From the NCBI RefSeq assembly GCF_918731615.1, contig NZ_OU957226.1:1550001-1614000 (forward strand): a stretch of 64,000 nucleotides of DNA, written 5' to 3'. Numbering within the stretch: position 1 is the stretch's first letter; each line of letters begins with the position of its first letter. The notes below the pieces were generated by a model that saw only the letters and a program-made list of their open reading frames with translations, made no database searches and was not told the DNA's origin. This DNA comes from Flavobacterium sp. CECT 9288. GTDB taxonomy: Bacteria > Bacteroidota > Bacteroidia > Flavobacteriales > Flavobacteriaceae. Positions 34,491-45,166 of this stretch are shown here, piece by piece. A program made the translations under genes and the position numbers.

Positions 34491-35342
34491 CTATACTGTT
34501 TTTACAATGTCCTCAAAAGTACCTTTTTTATCAATAATTCCGAGTTCAAAAAGTTGATTTTGAACTTTGTTTAACATTTGATGTTCTAATCCTTTTTGAG
34601 ACCAACGCGTTAATCGCAACCATTCTTGAATATCTTCTATTTTTTGGTTGTACGCTTGAGCTAATGTTTTGTCAATGCTTGGTATGTCTTTGAATTCTTG
34701 TGTGGTTTGATTGATAATCTCTAATACTTTCGTAACTATTTCGGGTTGTTCCAGCAGAACTTCATCGCGAACTGCAATTACAAAGCAGGGCCAAGGAGTA
34801 GGACAATCTGCAACTCGTCTGAAAATACCTTGATCAACCAATGGTTTAGTCATAAAACGTTCCCACATAAAATAATCTGCTGTTCCATTGGTTAATGCTT
34901 CAACAGCTCCGTCGATAGTATTTACGATTTCAAATTGTAAATTAGTTGTATCCCAATTTTGATTACTAGCGTTTACGTAAGCCATCAATTGCGAACCAGA
35001 GCCCAATCGGGAAATAGCAATTTTAGCGTTTTCTAAATCTGCTAAGGTTTTAAAACTTGAATTAGCAGCAACATGAATACCCCAAATTAAAGGACTTTCA
35101 ACATATACTTGCACTATTTTACTCGGATTTCCAGCTGTGATGTCTTTTACAATTCCTTCAGTAAGGATAACAGCAATATCAGTTTCGCCATCCCGAAGCA
35201 TTTGACACATTTTACCGGTTCCCTCAGGAACATCTGTCCATTGTAAGTCTATATTTTCATTTTCAAAATCGCCGTTTTCAATGGCTAAATGCCAAGGCAA
35301 ATTGAAATGTTCAGGAACTCCTGCTATTTTTAATGTTTTCAT
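34491..35342 (-). CDS. Substrate-binding-protein-like protein without signal peptide
   Basis: 283 residues. The fold is periplasmic-binding type II (SsuA/Thi5/NMT1-like): LKIAGVPEHFNLPWHLAIENGDFENE, GETDIAVILTEGIVKDI, AKIAISRLGSGSQLMAYV and TADYFMWERFMTKPLVD. No signal peptide or lipobox precedes residue 1, so it is expected in the cytoplasm. The ATG at 35342 shares its A with the TAA of the upstream GNAT gene (TAATG), a tight translational coupling. No ABC permease or ATPase is beside it. Ligand sensor or enzyme are both possible. Confidence 0.78.
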   Translation of the reverse strand: MKTLKIAGVPEHFNLPWHLAIENGDFENENIDLQWTDVPEGTGKMCQMLRDGETDIAVILTEGIVKDITAGNPSKIVQVYVESPLIWGIHVAANSSFKTLADLENAKIAISRLGSGSQLMAYVNASNQNWDTTNLQFEIVNTIDGAVEALTNGTADYFMWERFMTKPLVDQGIFRRVADCPTPWPCFVIAVRDEVLLEQPEIVTKVLEIINQTTQEFKDIPSIDKTLAQAYNQKIEDIQEWLRLTRWSQKGLEHQMLNKVQNQLFELGIIDKKGTFEDIVKTV

Positions 35343-35869
35343 TATAAAAAAGGATTTTTTAATTCGTACCAGTTCCAAGAGACACCGTCTTCTAAGTAGG
35401 TTTCGGTCATTTGAAGGCCAATTTTTTGCAAAATTCGGTTTGAAGCAATGTTATCCGAATGCGCTGCCGCTTCCATAACCGGAATTTTCATAGTTTTGAA
35501 ACCGTAGTCCAACCACGAAAAACTAGCTTCACTGGCGTAGCCTTTGCCCCAGAATTTTTCATCTAAGCGATACCCAATATCGTAAAAATGGATTTTGTTA
35601 TTGACCATTTCGGTGTTGAATTTGAGTCCAGCCCAACCAATGACCTCATTAGTTTCTTTCAAAACCATTACAAAACGTCCAATTTTGTTTTGCTTGTATT
35701 GCTCTTGAACGGAGTTGATGATGTTTTTTACCTCATTTACATCTGTTAATGGAGTGTTCCAAAGGTATTCGTGTACTTTTGGATTTCGGTCCATTTCGAA
35801 CAAGGCTTCAGCATCTGAAAGTTTCATTTCTCGCAAAAGTAATCGGTCAGTTTCTAGAATTAAGTCCAT
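35342..35869 (-). CDS. RimJ/RimL-type GNAT N-acetyltransferase
   Basis: 175 residues. Starts LETDRLLLREMKLSDAEALFEMD and contains YRLDEKFWGKGYASEASFSWLDYGF (the acetyl-CoA loop) and ASNRILQKIGLQM, all characteristic of the RimJ/RimL group. Substrate unknown. Its stop overlaps the start of the substrate-binding-like gene by one base, so the two products are probably made in equal amounts. Confidence 0.88.
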   Translation of the reverse strand: MDLILETDRLLLREMKLSDAEALFEMDRNPKVHEYLWNTPLTDVNEVKNIINSVQEQYKQNKIGRFVMVLKETNEVIGWAGLKFNTEMVNNKIHFYDIGYRLDEKFWGKGYASEASFSWLDYGFKTMKIPVMEAAAHSDNIASNRILQKIGLQMTETYLEDGVSWNWYELKNPFL

Positions 35870-35906
35870 AGTAAATTAATTTTAAGTCTTTAGCACAATT
35901 TCCCTT

Positions 35907-35984
35907 AGCCCTGATATAAGCGGTATCCTCTTGTGGTAGCGCTAGTGAACACAAGAGATATAGCGGATAGCAGGAAACAGCTCC
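35907..35984. repeat. Intergenic hairpin repeat, family B
   Basis: Begins AGCCCTGATATAAGCGG and ends GGATAGCAGGAAACAGCTCC. Arms CTCTTGTG (35928-35935) and CACAAGAG (35950-35957) pair with a 14-base loop, extended by weaker pairing outside. I recall near-identical blocks in many Flavobacterium genomes; only one copy was seen in this window. Confidence 0.5.
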
Positions 35985-35989
35985 TAAAA

Positions 35990-37114
35990 TTAAACATTTA
36001 TATCTTTAAAATGTTGATTTTTTGCATAACGAATCATGTTGGTAAAAGCGTCGTCATCTAAACTCGGAATTTCTAAAATTTGATTTAAAATCTCGGTGTC
36101 GTACTCGTTAGCCGCTGTTGTAAAATACGGACTCAAATGCTTACCAATGCTCTCGTAATACAGTTTTTCGATCGTGTTTTGATAGGTAAAGTCTTTGATG
36201 TTTTCTATTAAAGTAAAATTAGAATAGCCAACCTCTTTCATAATCAATTTCAATCCGTTAGCCATGTTAAAGCTTTTTCTGTGGACTATGTTTAACTGTT
36301 CAATATCTTTTCGTTGAAAAACTGAAACAATAACTTTTGCAACATAATCTACAGGAATAATGTTTAAAACCGTATCGGGATTGACAATAAACCTCACGTT
36401 TTCTTGATCGCCTTTGCGTTGCGAGGTAAAGTGGAAAAATTTGGCCAACAAATAAAACACCATGTATTTTGAGATAAAATAGGGGTTTTCAGGAGTAAGC
36501 AAGTTGCCGCCGATAACGCTGGGACGCAAAATTTGAAAAGGCAAACCTATTTTTGTACAAGCTGTTGCAATGAAATTTTCAGAAGCAAATTTCGCGTTTT
36601 CGTAAGCATTGCGGTGTTCAGGCTCAAAATTTAAGGAATGAAAATCGTTATCAATCATTCCTGTTCGGTTGCCTGATGAAAATGCTGTTCCGATGTAAAT
36701 AAATTTGGTAATAAACGGATGAAAAAGTTCAAAAATAGACTTGGTGATCGTAGTGTTTTCGTTAAAAATTCTTTCGCGCTGGGATTCGTCTGTAGACAAA
36801 TTGACCAAACCAGCCGAGTGAATAAAATACGCTCCTTTGATTTTTTCGGTTACCGTATTTTGAATATCAGCTAAATCTGTATCAATGATTTCGATAAATT
36901 TTTGAAGTTTTTCAAAACCTTGCTGAAGCAAAACAGAAGGTGTGTAGCTGCTTGTCAGTAATTCTTTGATACGATCGTGGGCCGATTTTTTTCCTTTATT
37001 TCGCGCTATCAAAAAGAGTTTCCCATCGGGATTAGAAGTACTAAAAAGTTCTAGAATTTCATACATGACGTGCGATCCTAAAACGCCCGTGGCACCGGTA
37101 AGTATTATTTTCAT
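35990..37114 (-). CDS. NAD(P)-dependent thioester-reductase-like SDR
   Basis: 374 residues from the ATG at 37114; an in-frame TTG 15 bases upstream is disfavoured. An extended short-chain dehydrogenase (NAD_binding_4, male-sterility/fatty acyl reductase type): GATGVLGSHVMYEIL, IHSAGLVNLSTD, and the catalytic Tyr-Lys pair in AYENAKFASENF. Family members reduce acyl-CoA or carrier-bound thioesters to aldehyde or alcohol. Without a carrier domain the substrate is probably a free acyl-CoA. No pathway neighbours. Confidence 0.8.
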   Translation of the reverse strand: MKIILTGATGVLGSHVMYEILELFSTSNPDGKLFLIARNKGKKSAHDRIKELLTSSYTPSVLLQQGFEKLQKFIEIIDTDLADIQNTVTEKIKGAYFIHSAGLVNLSTDESQRERIFNENTTITKSIFELFHPFITKFIYIGTAFSSGNRTGMIDNDFHSLNFEPEHRNAYENAKFASENFIATACTKIGLPFQILRPSVIGGNLLTPENPYFISKYMVFYLLAKFFHFTSQRKGDQENVRFIVNPDTVLNIIPVDYVAKVIVSVFQRKDIEQLNIVHRKSFNMANGLKLIMKEVGYSNFTLIENIKDFTYQNTIEKLYYESIGKHLSPYFTTAANEYDTEILNQILEIPSLDDDAFTNMIRYAKNQHFKDINV

Positions 37115-37202
37115 TCGTTGTTTGTTCAAAAAACAAATGTAGTTTTAAAAAAGAATAAATTGTTTTTTAAAACTACAAATGTGTATATCAAGAATTGTAA
37201 AT

Positions 37203-38075
37203 TTAGATTCCTGCGGCCAGTTTATCTAGTGTATACGCAATTAAGGCATCTACTGCTTTATAAGGATCCTCGCTAAAAGTTCCAGATGCACGATTGGCAA
37301 TAATGGCATTTAATGACAAGGCATTGTGTCCTAAAAGTGCCGAAAGTCCATAAATTGCAGCGGTTTCCATTTCTAAATTGGTAATTTGACTTTCTCCAAA
37401 TTTAAAATTATCCATTTTTGAATTCAATGCTTCATCTTGAATGTTCAAACGGAGAACGCGTCCTTGTGGTCCGTAAAAACCTCCAGCAGTTGCTGTAATT
37501 CCTTTGTGCATTTGGTCACTTTCAATCATTTTCTCTAATTTTTCAGAACAAGCAATTACATACGGTTTTCCTTTTCTGAGATCCCAATTAGTATGTTGAA
37601 CGAAAGCGTCCTCTATTTCTAGATTCGAAACTTCCTCAATTAAATAGGAGCGAAGCATGTTGTCTAATCCCAAGCCAAATTTAGATAGTACAAAACTATC
37701 CACAGGAATATCAGCCTGCAAAGAACCTGAAGTTCCAATACGGATGATGTTCAAGGATGTTAAATTTTCTTTTGGCTTACGCGTTTCTAAATCGATGTTA
37801 ACCAAAGCATCAAGCTCGTTGATTACAATGTCAATATTATCTGGACCAATTCCAGTAGACATCACGGTAATGCGCTTGCCTTTAAAAATTCCGGTTTGGG
37901 TTTTGAATTCTCTTTTTTGAGTCGAAAACTCAATACTTTCGAAAAATTGGGTGATTTTCTCCACTCGATTTTGATCTCCTACAAAGATGATATCGTGCGC
38001 AATATTTTCGGGTTTTAAATTCAAATGGTAAACGCTACCGTCTGGATTTAATATTAATTCTGATGATTGTATCAT
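37203..38075 (-). CDS. Nucleoside phosphorylase (uridine phosphorylase-like)
   Basis: 290 residues. PNP_UDP_1 fold: VGDQNRVEKIT is the phosphate-binding loop, STGIGPDNIDIVINEL, RIGTSGSLQADIPVDSFV, and NLEMETAAIYGLSALLGH carries the ribose-contact Glu-Met-Glu. The active-site region SGTFSEDPYKAVDAL is near the end. Splits a nucleoside with phosphate; uridine is the most likely substrate but purines cannot be excluded. Confidence 0.85.
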   Translation of the reverse strand: MIQSSELILNPDGSVYHLNLKPENIAHDIIFVGDQNRVEKITQFFESIEFSTQKREFKTQTGIFKGKRITVMSTGIGPDNIDIVINELDALVNIDLETRKPKENLTSLNIIRIGTSGSLQADIPVDSFVLSKFGLGLDNMLRSYLIEEVSNLEIEDAFVQHTNWDLRKGKPYVIACSEKLEKMIESDQMHKGITATAGGFYGPQGRVLRLNIQDEALNSKMDNFKFGESQITNLEMETAAIYGLSALLGHNALSLNAIIANRASGTFSEDPYKAVDALIAYTLDKLAAGI

Positions 38076-38085
38076 TTATTTTTTT

Positions 38086-38150
38086 GTTTAAAGTTTAAAG
38101 TTTTAAGTTGCTCAACTGAATATTAAAACTGAGACTGTATACTGAGACTG
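38086..38150. repeat. Short intergenic repeats (GTTTAAAGTTTAAAG and AAAACTGAGACTG types)
   Basis: GTTTAAAGTTTAAAG at 38086-38100 recurs, with its inverse, at 49816-49897. AAAACTGAGACTG at 38125-38137, with a partial second copy at 38141-38150, recurs exactly at 6287-6299. All lie between genes. Confidence 0.45.
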
Positions 38151-38164
38151 CAAACAGCTTACTA

Positions 38165-38494
38165 TCAACCTCCAACACGTTTTACTTTGAATCCTTTTAG
38201 TTTTAATATTTCCATTATTTTATCTCGGTAATCTCCTTGAATGATAATCGAATCGTCTTTGAAAGTACCGCCAACACTCAGTTTAGTTTTAATTTCTTTG
38301 GCTAGAATTTTAAAATCTTCGTCCGTACCTTCGTAACCTTCAATGATTGTGGTTGCTTTTCCTTTACGTTTTTCAAATTTACATATCATAGGTTCTTTTT
38401 GAACGTATAATTCGTGGGGTTCCTGTGCTTCAACCTCTTCTGGCAAGGGTTCGTGATCAGGGAAAAGGTTTTTTAATTGGTCTTGTAAGTCCAT
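38165..38494 (-). CDS. SUI1/YciH-type translation initiation factor homologue
   Basis: 109 residues. C-terminal SUI1 domain about residues 35-109: CKFEKRKGKATTIIEGYEG, LAKEIKTKLSVGGTFKDDSIIIQGD, and KIMEILKLKGFKVKRVGG. In bacteria YciH may influence start-codon selection. The N-terminal 34 residues are acidic and Pro-rich, probably disordered. Normal length. Confidence 0.92.
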   Translation of the reverse strand: MDLQDQLKNLFPDHEPLPEEVEAQEPHELYVQKEPMICKFEKRKGKATTIIEGYEGTDEDFKILAKEIKTKLSVGGTFKDDSIIIQGDYRDKIMEILKLKGFKVKRVGG

Positions 38495-38581
38495 AACTTT
38501 ATAATTATTGATTATTTAACCATTAAGAAATTTAAGGTAAATTAAGTTTTAAAAACGTTTAATTTCTAGCTAGTTAAAAAC

Positions 38582-38612
38582 AAAAAGACATCAAGCGAAC
38601 TCGATGTCTTTC
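38582..38612 (-). terminator. Terminator after the 2OG-Fe(II) oxygenase gene
   Basis: 12-base stem with one mismatch, 38584-38595 with 38600-38611, 4-base loop. The left flank is A-rich, so it gives a T run on minus-strand transcripts. Confidence 0.78.
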
Positions 38613-38632
38613 TTGAACTATTGAATTAAAAT

Positions 38633-39583
38633 TTATTTTTTGATTAAACCTAAATCTACTAAACGCTCATAAAGGTAATCACCTGCAGTGATGTCTTCAA
38701 ATTGTTTTGGATTTTCAGCGTTAATACAGTTTTCTAGGCAATTCAATGGCATATCGCTCACTGGGTGCATAAAAAACGGAATTGAGTAACGAGAAGTTCC
38801 CCATAATTCACGTGGCGGATTCACTACTTGATGAATAGTCGACTTTAATTTGTTGTTGGTATGACGTGATAGCATGTCACCTACATTAATTACCAATTCA
38901 TCTGGTTCAGCAATTGCGTCAATCCATTCTCCGTTGTGGTTTTGTACTTGTAAGCCTTTGCCTTGAGCACCCATCAACAACGTAATCAAATTGATGTCAC
39001 CATGAGCAGCAGCTCTAATAGCGTTTTCAGGCTCTGATGTAATTGGAGGGTAATGAATAGGTCTTAGGATAGAATTTCCATCTTTGGCATAATTGTCAAA
39101 ATAAAATTCATCTAATCCTAATCGTAAAGCCAAAGCTCTTAATACATACACACCTGTTTTTTCTAACATTTGGTAGGCTTCTTTTCCGACTACATTAAAA
39201 CGAGGTAGTTCGTTTACTTCAACATTTTCAGGATATTCTGCAGCGTACTTTGAATCTTCAGACACGTATTGTCCAAAATGCCAAAATTCTTTCAAATCTC
39301 CTTCTTTTCTGCCTTTGGCGTGTTCTGTTCCAAAAGAAACATAACCTCTTTGTCCGCCAATTCCAGGAATTTCATAACTGCGTTTGGTTTCTAATGGTAG
39401 GGCGAAAAAATTTCTGATTTCACCATACAATTCTTCAACTAACTGATCATTTAAAAAATGCCCTTTGAGTGCTACGAAGCCAATGTCTTCAAATGCACTT
39501 CCGATTTCATTTACAAATTTTTGTTTACGTGCCGGGTCATCCGACAGGAAATCACGCAAGTCAACACTAGGAATGTTTTGCAT
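38633..39583 (-). CDS. Isopenicillin-N-synthase-family Fe(II) oxygenase
   Basis: 316 residues. N-terminal DIOX_N domain (IPSVDLRDFLSDDPARKQKF, KEFWHFGQY), then a 2-oxoglutarate/Fe(II) domain with the iron triad H194, D196 (AAAHGDINLITLL) and H251 (KSTIHQVVNP), and the 2-oxoglutarate anchor R265-x-S267 (TSRYSIPFF). All catalytic residues are present. It is not an actual isopenicillin N synthase, because no peptide synthetase is nearby. Housekeeping role unknown. Confidence 0.88.
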   Translation of the reverse strand: MQNIPSVDLRDFLSDDPARKQKFVNEIGSAFEDIGFVALKGHFLNDQLVEELYGEIRNFFALPLETKRSYEIPGIGGQRGYVSFGTEHAKGRKEGDLKEFWHFGQYVSEDSKYAAEYPENVEVNELPRFNVVGKEAYQMLEKTGVYVLRALALRLGLDEFYFDNYAKDGNSILRPIHYPPITSEPENAIRAAAHGDINLITLLMGAQGKGLQVQNHNGEWIDAIAEPDELVINVGDMLSRHTNNKLKSTIHQVVNPPRELWGTSRYSIPFFMHPVSDMPLNCLENCINAENPKQFEDITAGDYLYERLVDLGLIKK

Positions 39584-39750
39584 ACTTAAATAATTTTATA
39601 AATTGCAAGGAATAAATCTTGCAGTTACAAATGTAAAGAATAATTTTATATCTGAATTTTAAATTTTATAAACAACATGAAAAAATATAACAAAATAATA
39701 CAAAACTGTTATATTTTTTTATCTTTGAGCCATACATTAAAACCGCAACC

Positions 39751-41727
39751 ATGATCTTCGACAGAAAAAATCTTACTGACATTCAATTATTAGATTTATA
39801 TAAACGAATACTAAAACCACGACTAATAGAGGAAAAAATGTTAATCCTTATTCGTCAAGGTAAAGTTTCAAAATGGTTCTCAGGAATTGGTCAAGAGGCA
39901 ATTTCTGTTGGGGTTACCGCAGTTTTAGATTCAGATGAATACATTTTGCCTATGCATAGAAATTTGGGAGTATTTACAGGAAGAGATATTCCGTTATACC
40001 GCCTTTTTTCGCAATGGCAAGGCAAAGCCAATGGTTTTACAAAAGGTCGTGATCGTAGTTTTCATTTTGGCTCGCAACAATATAAAATTATCGGAATGAT
40101 TTCGCATCTCGGACCACAATTGGGTGTGGCTGACGGAATTGCTTTGGCAAATAAACTTAATAAAAACGGTAAAGTTACAGCTGTTTTTACCGGTGAAGGA
40201 GCAACAAGTGAAGGGGATTTTCATGAAGCCTTGAATATTGCTTCGGTATGGGAATTACCTGTTTTATTTGTAATTGAAAATAATGGATACGGACTTTCTA
40301 CACCTACAAATGAGCAATACCGCTGTGAAAATTTAGCAGATAAAGGCATTGGTTACGGAATGGAAAGTCATATTGTAGACGGAAATAATATATTGGAAGT
40401 ATTTAATTTATTATCTGAATTAAAGGCTTCAATGAAAGATAATCCAAGACCTGTTCTATTGGAATTTAAAACCTTCCGAATGCGCGGGCACGAGGAGGCG
40501 AGTGGAACAAAATACGTTCCGCAGGAATTAATGGATATGTGGGCTGAAAAAGATCCTGTAGAAAACTTTAGAAACTTTTTGTCAGAGAACAAGATTCTTA
40601 CAAGTGAATTTGATGAAGCACTACGATTAGAAATTAAGAAAGATATAGACGACAGTTTGGCTCTAGCCAATGCAGAACCTGAAATAGAGGCTTCCTTAAC
40701 TGAAGAGCTAAATGATGTATACAAACCATTTATATATGAGGAAGTTAAACCTTCAACGGAAAAAGAAAACATCCGCTTTATAGATGCTATTTCCAGTGCT
40801 TTGAAACAGTCTATGGAGCGCTTTGAAAACTCAGTCATCATGGGGCAAGACATTGCTGAGTATGGTGGAGCATTCAAAATTACTGATGGATTTGTAGCGC
40901 AATTTGGCAAAGAGCGCGTGATCAATACACCTATTTGCGAAAGTGCAGTAGTTTCAGCGGGAATGGGACTTTCTATTAATGGTTACAAAGCGATTGTTGA
41001 AATGCAATTTGCTGATTTTGTTTCGACAGGATTCAATCCAATAGTAAATTTATTGGCCAAATCGCACTATAGATGGCTAGAAAAAGCCGATGTTGTAGTA
41101 CGAATGCCTTGTGGCGGTGGAACTCAAGCGGGACCGTTTCATTCGCAAACTAATGAAGCATGGTTTACTAAAACTCCAGGTTTAAAAGTAGTTTATCCTG
41201 CCTTCCCGTATGATGCTAAAGGCTTGTTGAATGAGTCTATTAATGATCCAAATCCAGTATTGTTCTTTGAGCACAAGCAATTGTATAGAAGCGTATACCA
41301 AGACGTTCCTAAAGATTATTACACCTTACCATTAGGAAAAGCGGCTCTATTGAAAGAAGGAAATTCGGTAACTATTATCGCTTTTGGAGCGGCAGTGCAT
41401 TGGGCTTTAGAAACTTTATCAAAAAATCCAGAAATTTCAGCAGATTTATTGGATTTAAGAACGCTTCAACCTTTGGATACAGAGACCATTTTTGCCTCTG
41501 TTAAAAAAACAGGAAGAGCAATAATTTATCAAGAAGATAGTTTGTTTGGGGGAATAGCTAGTGATTTATCAGCATTGATTATGGAAAATTGTTTCCAATA
41601 TTTGGATGCACCAGTAAAACGAGTGGCCAGTTTAGACACGCCAATTCCTTTTACAAAAGCACTTGAAGATCAGTATTTACCAAAAGATCGTTTTAAAAAT
41701 GAGCTACTTGAGTTATTAGCTTATTAA
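39751..41727 (+). CDS. Fused E1 alpha/beta branched-chain-type 2-oxoacid dehydrogenase
   Basis: 658 residues. Residues about 1-325 are E1 alpha: the thiamine diphosphate motif [15 protein letters not shown]...IENNGYG, and the phosphorylation-loop-like [13 protein letters not shown]. Residues about 340-658 are E1 beta: [49 protein letters not shown]. The order alpha-beta in one chain is common in Bacteroidota. It probably feeds the branched-chain (isovalerate) complex that makes iso-branched starters; pyruvate is less likely. E2 and E3 are not here. Confidence 0.88.
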   Translation: MIFDRKNLTDIQLLDLYKRILKPRLIEEKMLILIRQGKVSKWFSGIGQEAISVGVTAVLDSDEYILPMHRNLGVFTGRDIPLYRLFSQWQGKANGFTKGRDRSFHFGSQQYKIIGMISHLGPQLGVADGIALANKLNKNGKVTAVFTGEGATSEGDFHEALNIASVWELPVLFVIENNGYGLSTPTNEQYRCENLADKGIGYGMESHIVDGNNILEVFNLLSELKASMKDNPRPVLLEFKTFRMRGHEEASGTKYVPQELMDMWAEKDPVENFRNFLSENKILTSEFDEALRLEIKKDIDDSLALANAEPEIEASLTEELNDVYKPFIYEEVKPSTEKENIRFIDAISSALKQSMERFENSVIMGQDIAEYGGAFKITDGFVAQFGKERVINTPICESAVVSAGMGLSINGYKAIVEMQFADFVSTGFNPIVNLLAKSHYRWLEKADVVVRMPCGGGTQAGPFHSQTNEAWFTKTPGLKVVYPAFPYDAKGLLNESINDPNPVLFFEHKQLYRSVYQDVPKDYYTLPLGKAALLKEGNSVTIIAFGAAVHWALETLSKNPEISADLLDLRTLQPLDTETIFASVKKTGRAIIYQEDSLFGGIASDLSALIMENCFQYLDAPVKRVASLDTPIPFTKALEDQYLPKDRFKNELLELLAY

Positions 41728-41750
41728 AATTAAGCAAAGTAATTCGGATT

Positions 41751-41867
41751 TTAAAAATATCCTAAAATCCAATAGATAATTATGAATAGGAGGATGGTTC
41801 CAAAACAACCGCCTCCTAATTTTTTTGCGCCATATCCGGCGATGATAGTTTTAAAAAATCCGTTCAT
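41751..41867 (-). CDS. 38-residue single-span membrane microprotein
   Basis: ATG at 41867 to TAA at 41751. The peptide starts MNGFFKTIIAGYGAKKLGGG, then continues CFGTILLFIIIYWILGYF, with one hydrophobic span at the C-terminus. A run of Gly and basic residues precedes the span, as in small membrane proteins. It lies alone in the 278-base gap and is antisense to no gene. The sequence resembles small unannotated flavobacterial proteins I recall, but I cannot name one. An annotation pipeline with a length cut-off would miss it. Confidence 0.6.
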   Translation of the reverse strand: MNGFFKTIIAGYGAKKLGGGCFGTILLFIIIYWILGYF

Positions 41868-41952
41868 ATTTTTTTATTAAAAGTAACTATAAGTTTTTAC
41901 ATTCCAATCTTTTTATTGTTGTGCATTTTTTTCGAAAATAATTCAATTGAAT

Positions 41953-41983
41953 TTGTAGTAACAAAATGATGTTTCTATTTTTG
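41953..41983 (+). promoter_or_regulatory. Promoter upstream of the 74-residue protein
   Basis: TTG (41953-41955), 20 bases, TATTTTTG (41976-41983). The ATG is at 42006. Confidence 0.6.
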
Positions 41984-42005
41984 GAAAAAAAATAAAAACG
42001 TTGTC

Positions 42006-42230
42006 ATGAAGCCGCTTAACGAAAAATTATTAGTCAAAGATGCCACTATAAATAAAGTACAATTTGACAAAGAATGGTTTTATAAATTAGATGATATGGC
42101 TTTTTACTTGAAAGAAGACCTTTCAGAAGTAGAATTTATTTATTTACCAATGCTTATTGATGGTGAACAAGAGTTTGTAAAATGTTCCAGTTTTGAGGAT
42201 ATATTGCGCGGTCGTAAAGAAATTGAATAG
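42006..42230 (+). CDS. Small protein of unknown function (74 residues)
   Basis: Acidic, no membrane span or signal peptide. The segment VQFDKEWFYKLDDMAFYLKEDL followed by VEFIYLPMLIDGEQEFVKC resembles a small wHTH- or Bro-N-like module only in general pattern. It has a good promoter and a terminator of its own, which supports it being a real transcript. Family not recognised. Confidence 0.72.
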   Translation: MKPLNEKLLVKDATINKVQFDKEWFYKLDDMAFYLKEDLSEVEFIYLPMLIDGEQEFVKCSSFEDILRGRKEIE

Positions 42231-42257
42231 AAAAGGAGGCATTTTAGCCTCCTTTTT
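42231..42257. terminator. Bidirectional terminator
   Basis: 10-base-pair perfect stem AAAAGGAGGC (42231-42240) with GCCTCCTTTT (42247-42256), 6-base loop. Between the 74-residue gene (+) and the 514-residue gene (-). Confidence 0.88.
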
Positions 42258-42262
42258 GTTTT

Positions 42263-43807
42263 TTACCGATTGTTTAGTTTTGCTTTTTCCTTTATTATGA
42301 CGCTAATCTTGCGATTTTCTATTTTACTTTCTAACCAGGAAATGATATCGAGATATAAAAAGGCACGTTTTTCATAGGTATTTTGTTCTAATTCGACAAA
42401 ACGAGTTCGCATTTTGATAAACTCTTTCTTGATATCTGTCGGATAAATAGAGTTTAAATTTTTGAGGAATTTAATAATTTCTTTTTGTACCTCATGCAAG
42501 TCGTTCATTTTGAGTAAAAACTTATACGTATTTTTGAGTTGATTTTCTAAGTAGTAATCTTTCCCTAATTCATAATGTGCTATCAAGCACAGCAAGCGTG
42601 CAAAACACATTAAATCCTCACGCATACTAAGATTTTTGTTGTTGATAATTTTCTCCAAGTACAAAATGCATTCTGCATATTTTTCGTTACCAAAATAAAT
42701 AGAAGCAAATTTGTAGTAAAACAACATTTCGTGATGCTCGTCAAGGTGATCCGTATGCATTTTCAATTTATACAATACTTCTGGAATCAAATATTCACTT
42801 TCTGCAAAAGTACCTTCCAAAATGTGTAAATTAAGTTTATTGTTGTACACATATAAAAAGGACAAACTCGCAATATTATCATTTACAGGAAAGCGGGAAT
42901 TTTTAATGGTTTCCTCCAGCAATTCAAGATATTCTTTGAACTTGGTTTTGTACTTCAACATATACAAGGATTCCAATAAGTAATGATTCCCTTTTAAGAA
43001 AAAAACGGGATTCAAGTATATCATACTTGGATTTTCGTAAAATAGAGTCACCCATTTTAAGGCATATTTATAACAAGACAAAAAATCTTGTACCAAAAAA
43101 CTACGCCACAAATTAGCATTGTAAAACCAGTATTTTTCTCGAAAACCAAATTTATTTTGGTCGAGTTTAGCGATATGTTTTTTGAAATAATCATCAATGT
43201 AGGTATACTCTTCATCGGATTTTACGTAACCTGTTTTAAGCATGATTCCGTACAGCTGCAACGACAAATTAGATAACTTACTTGATATAGTATTGCGATA
43301 GTTCAGCTCCTTCGCTTGCACCACTAATTCATCTGCGCGGCCTTGAATACTTCGAGTAATATATTGTGATTCGATTAGTTTTTCGAATTCTACAATCTCA
43401 TAGGCCATTAACTTTTCATCATTCTCCAAAGCCAAAATTTTGGTTTTATCCAAGATTTTCAAACTTTGTTTATACAAACCTTTGTTATACAAAATAGCTG
43501 CAAAATCAATTTGTTCTCGCAATTGGTAGCGCATATTTTGACTCGGAATATTTAACCGAATACTCACTAAAATTTGTTTGTACAAATAGGATTTAAGATT
43601 TGACAATTGCACTTTTTTGATACTCCCACTTTTTAAAATCAGTTTTTCATCATAAGCTTCTGATTTATCTAAAATAGTAAAGAGTTCGATAAATTTTGTA
43701 TTAGAACTAGTCTCTAATCTACTTGCAAAAATTTTAAATTGTCTTTTCTCAGATTTAGAAAGGGACTTTATTAATACAAATAAAAAATCTTTTTGATGGT
43801 TAGCCAT
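42263..43807 (-). CDS. Large helical protein of unknown function (TPR-like)
   Basis: 514 residues, almost all alpha-helical, rich in Leu, Tyr, Lys and Glu. The N-terminus (FLFVLIKSLSKSEKRQFKIFASRL) is followed by helical pairs such as YNKGLYKQSLKILDKTKILALEN and FGNEKYAECILYLEKIINNK, spaced like degenerate TPR units. No enzymatic motif, no signal peptide. This looks like a lineage-specific Bacteroidota family, but I do not recognise its name or role. Confidence 0.72.
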   Translation of the reverse strand: MANHQKDFLFVLIKSLSKSEKRQFKIFASRLETSSNTKFIELFTILDKSEAYDEKLILKSGSIKKVQLSNLKSYLYKQILVSIRLNIPSQNMRYQLREQIDFAAILYNKGLYKQSLKILDKTKILALENDEKLMAYEIVEFEKLIESQYITRSIQGRADELVVQAKELNYRNTISSKLSNLSLQLYGIMLKTGYVKSDEEYTYIDDYFKKHIAKLDQNKFGFREKYWFYNANLWRSFLVQDFLSCYKYALKWVTLFYENPSMIYLNPVFFLKGNHYLLESLYMLKYKTKFKEYLELLEETIKNSRFPVNDNIASLSFLYVYNNKLNLHILEGTFAESEYLIPEVLYKLKMHTDHLDEHHEMLFYYKFASIYFGNEKYAECILYLEKIINNKNLSMREDLMCFARLLCLIAHYELGKDYYLENQLKNTYKFLLKMNDLHEVQKEIIKFLKNLNSIYPTDIKKEFIKMRTRFVELEQNTYEKRAFLYLDIISWLESKIENRKISVIIKEKAKLNNR

Positions 43808-43955
43808 TGTAGAATAGTGTAACTTAATGTTTTAATAATCAGTATTTTATAAAGTTTAAATACCCCTTATGAGCAGTATATTTCAGGAAATAGTGTTTTC
43901 TATCCAACTAATGAAAGATATTTTTGTTTCAAGTTGTGCAAATTACATTAAATAA

Positions 43956-45137
<1,182 letters not shown>

Positions 45138-45166
45138 ACAAATCCCCTAAACTAAAATCAAATATT

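Noticed and set aside
40368..40925. 185-residue minus-strand frame within the fused E1 gene
   Set aside because: Ser-rich translation typical of the reverse strand of a Lys/Glu/Asp-rich gene; ppc, acs and ilv genes show the same shadow effect.
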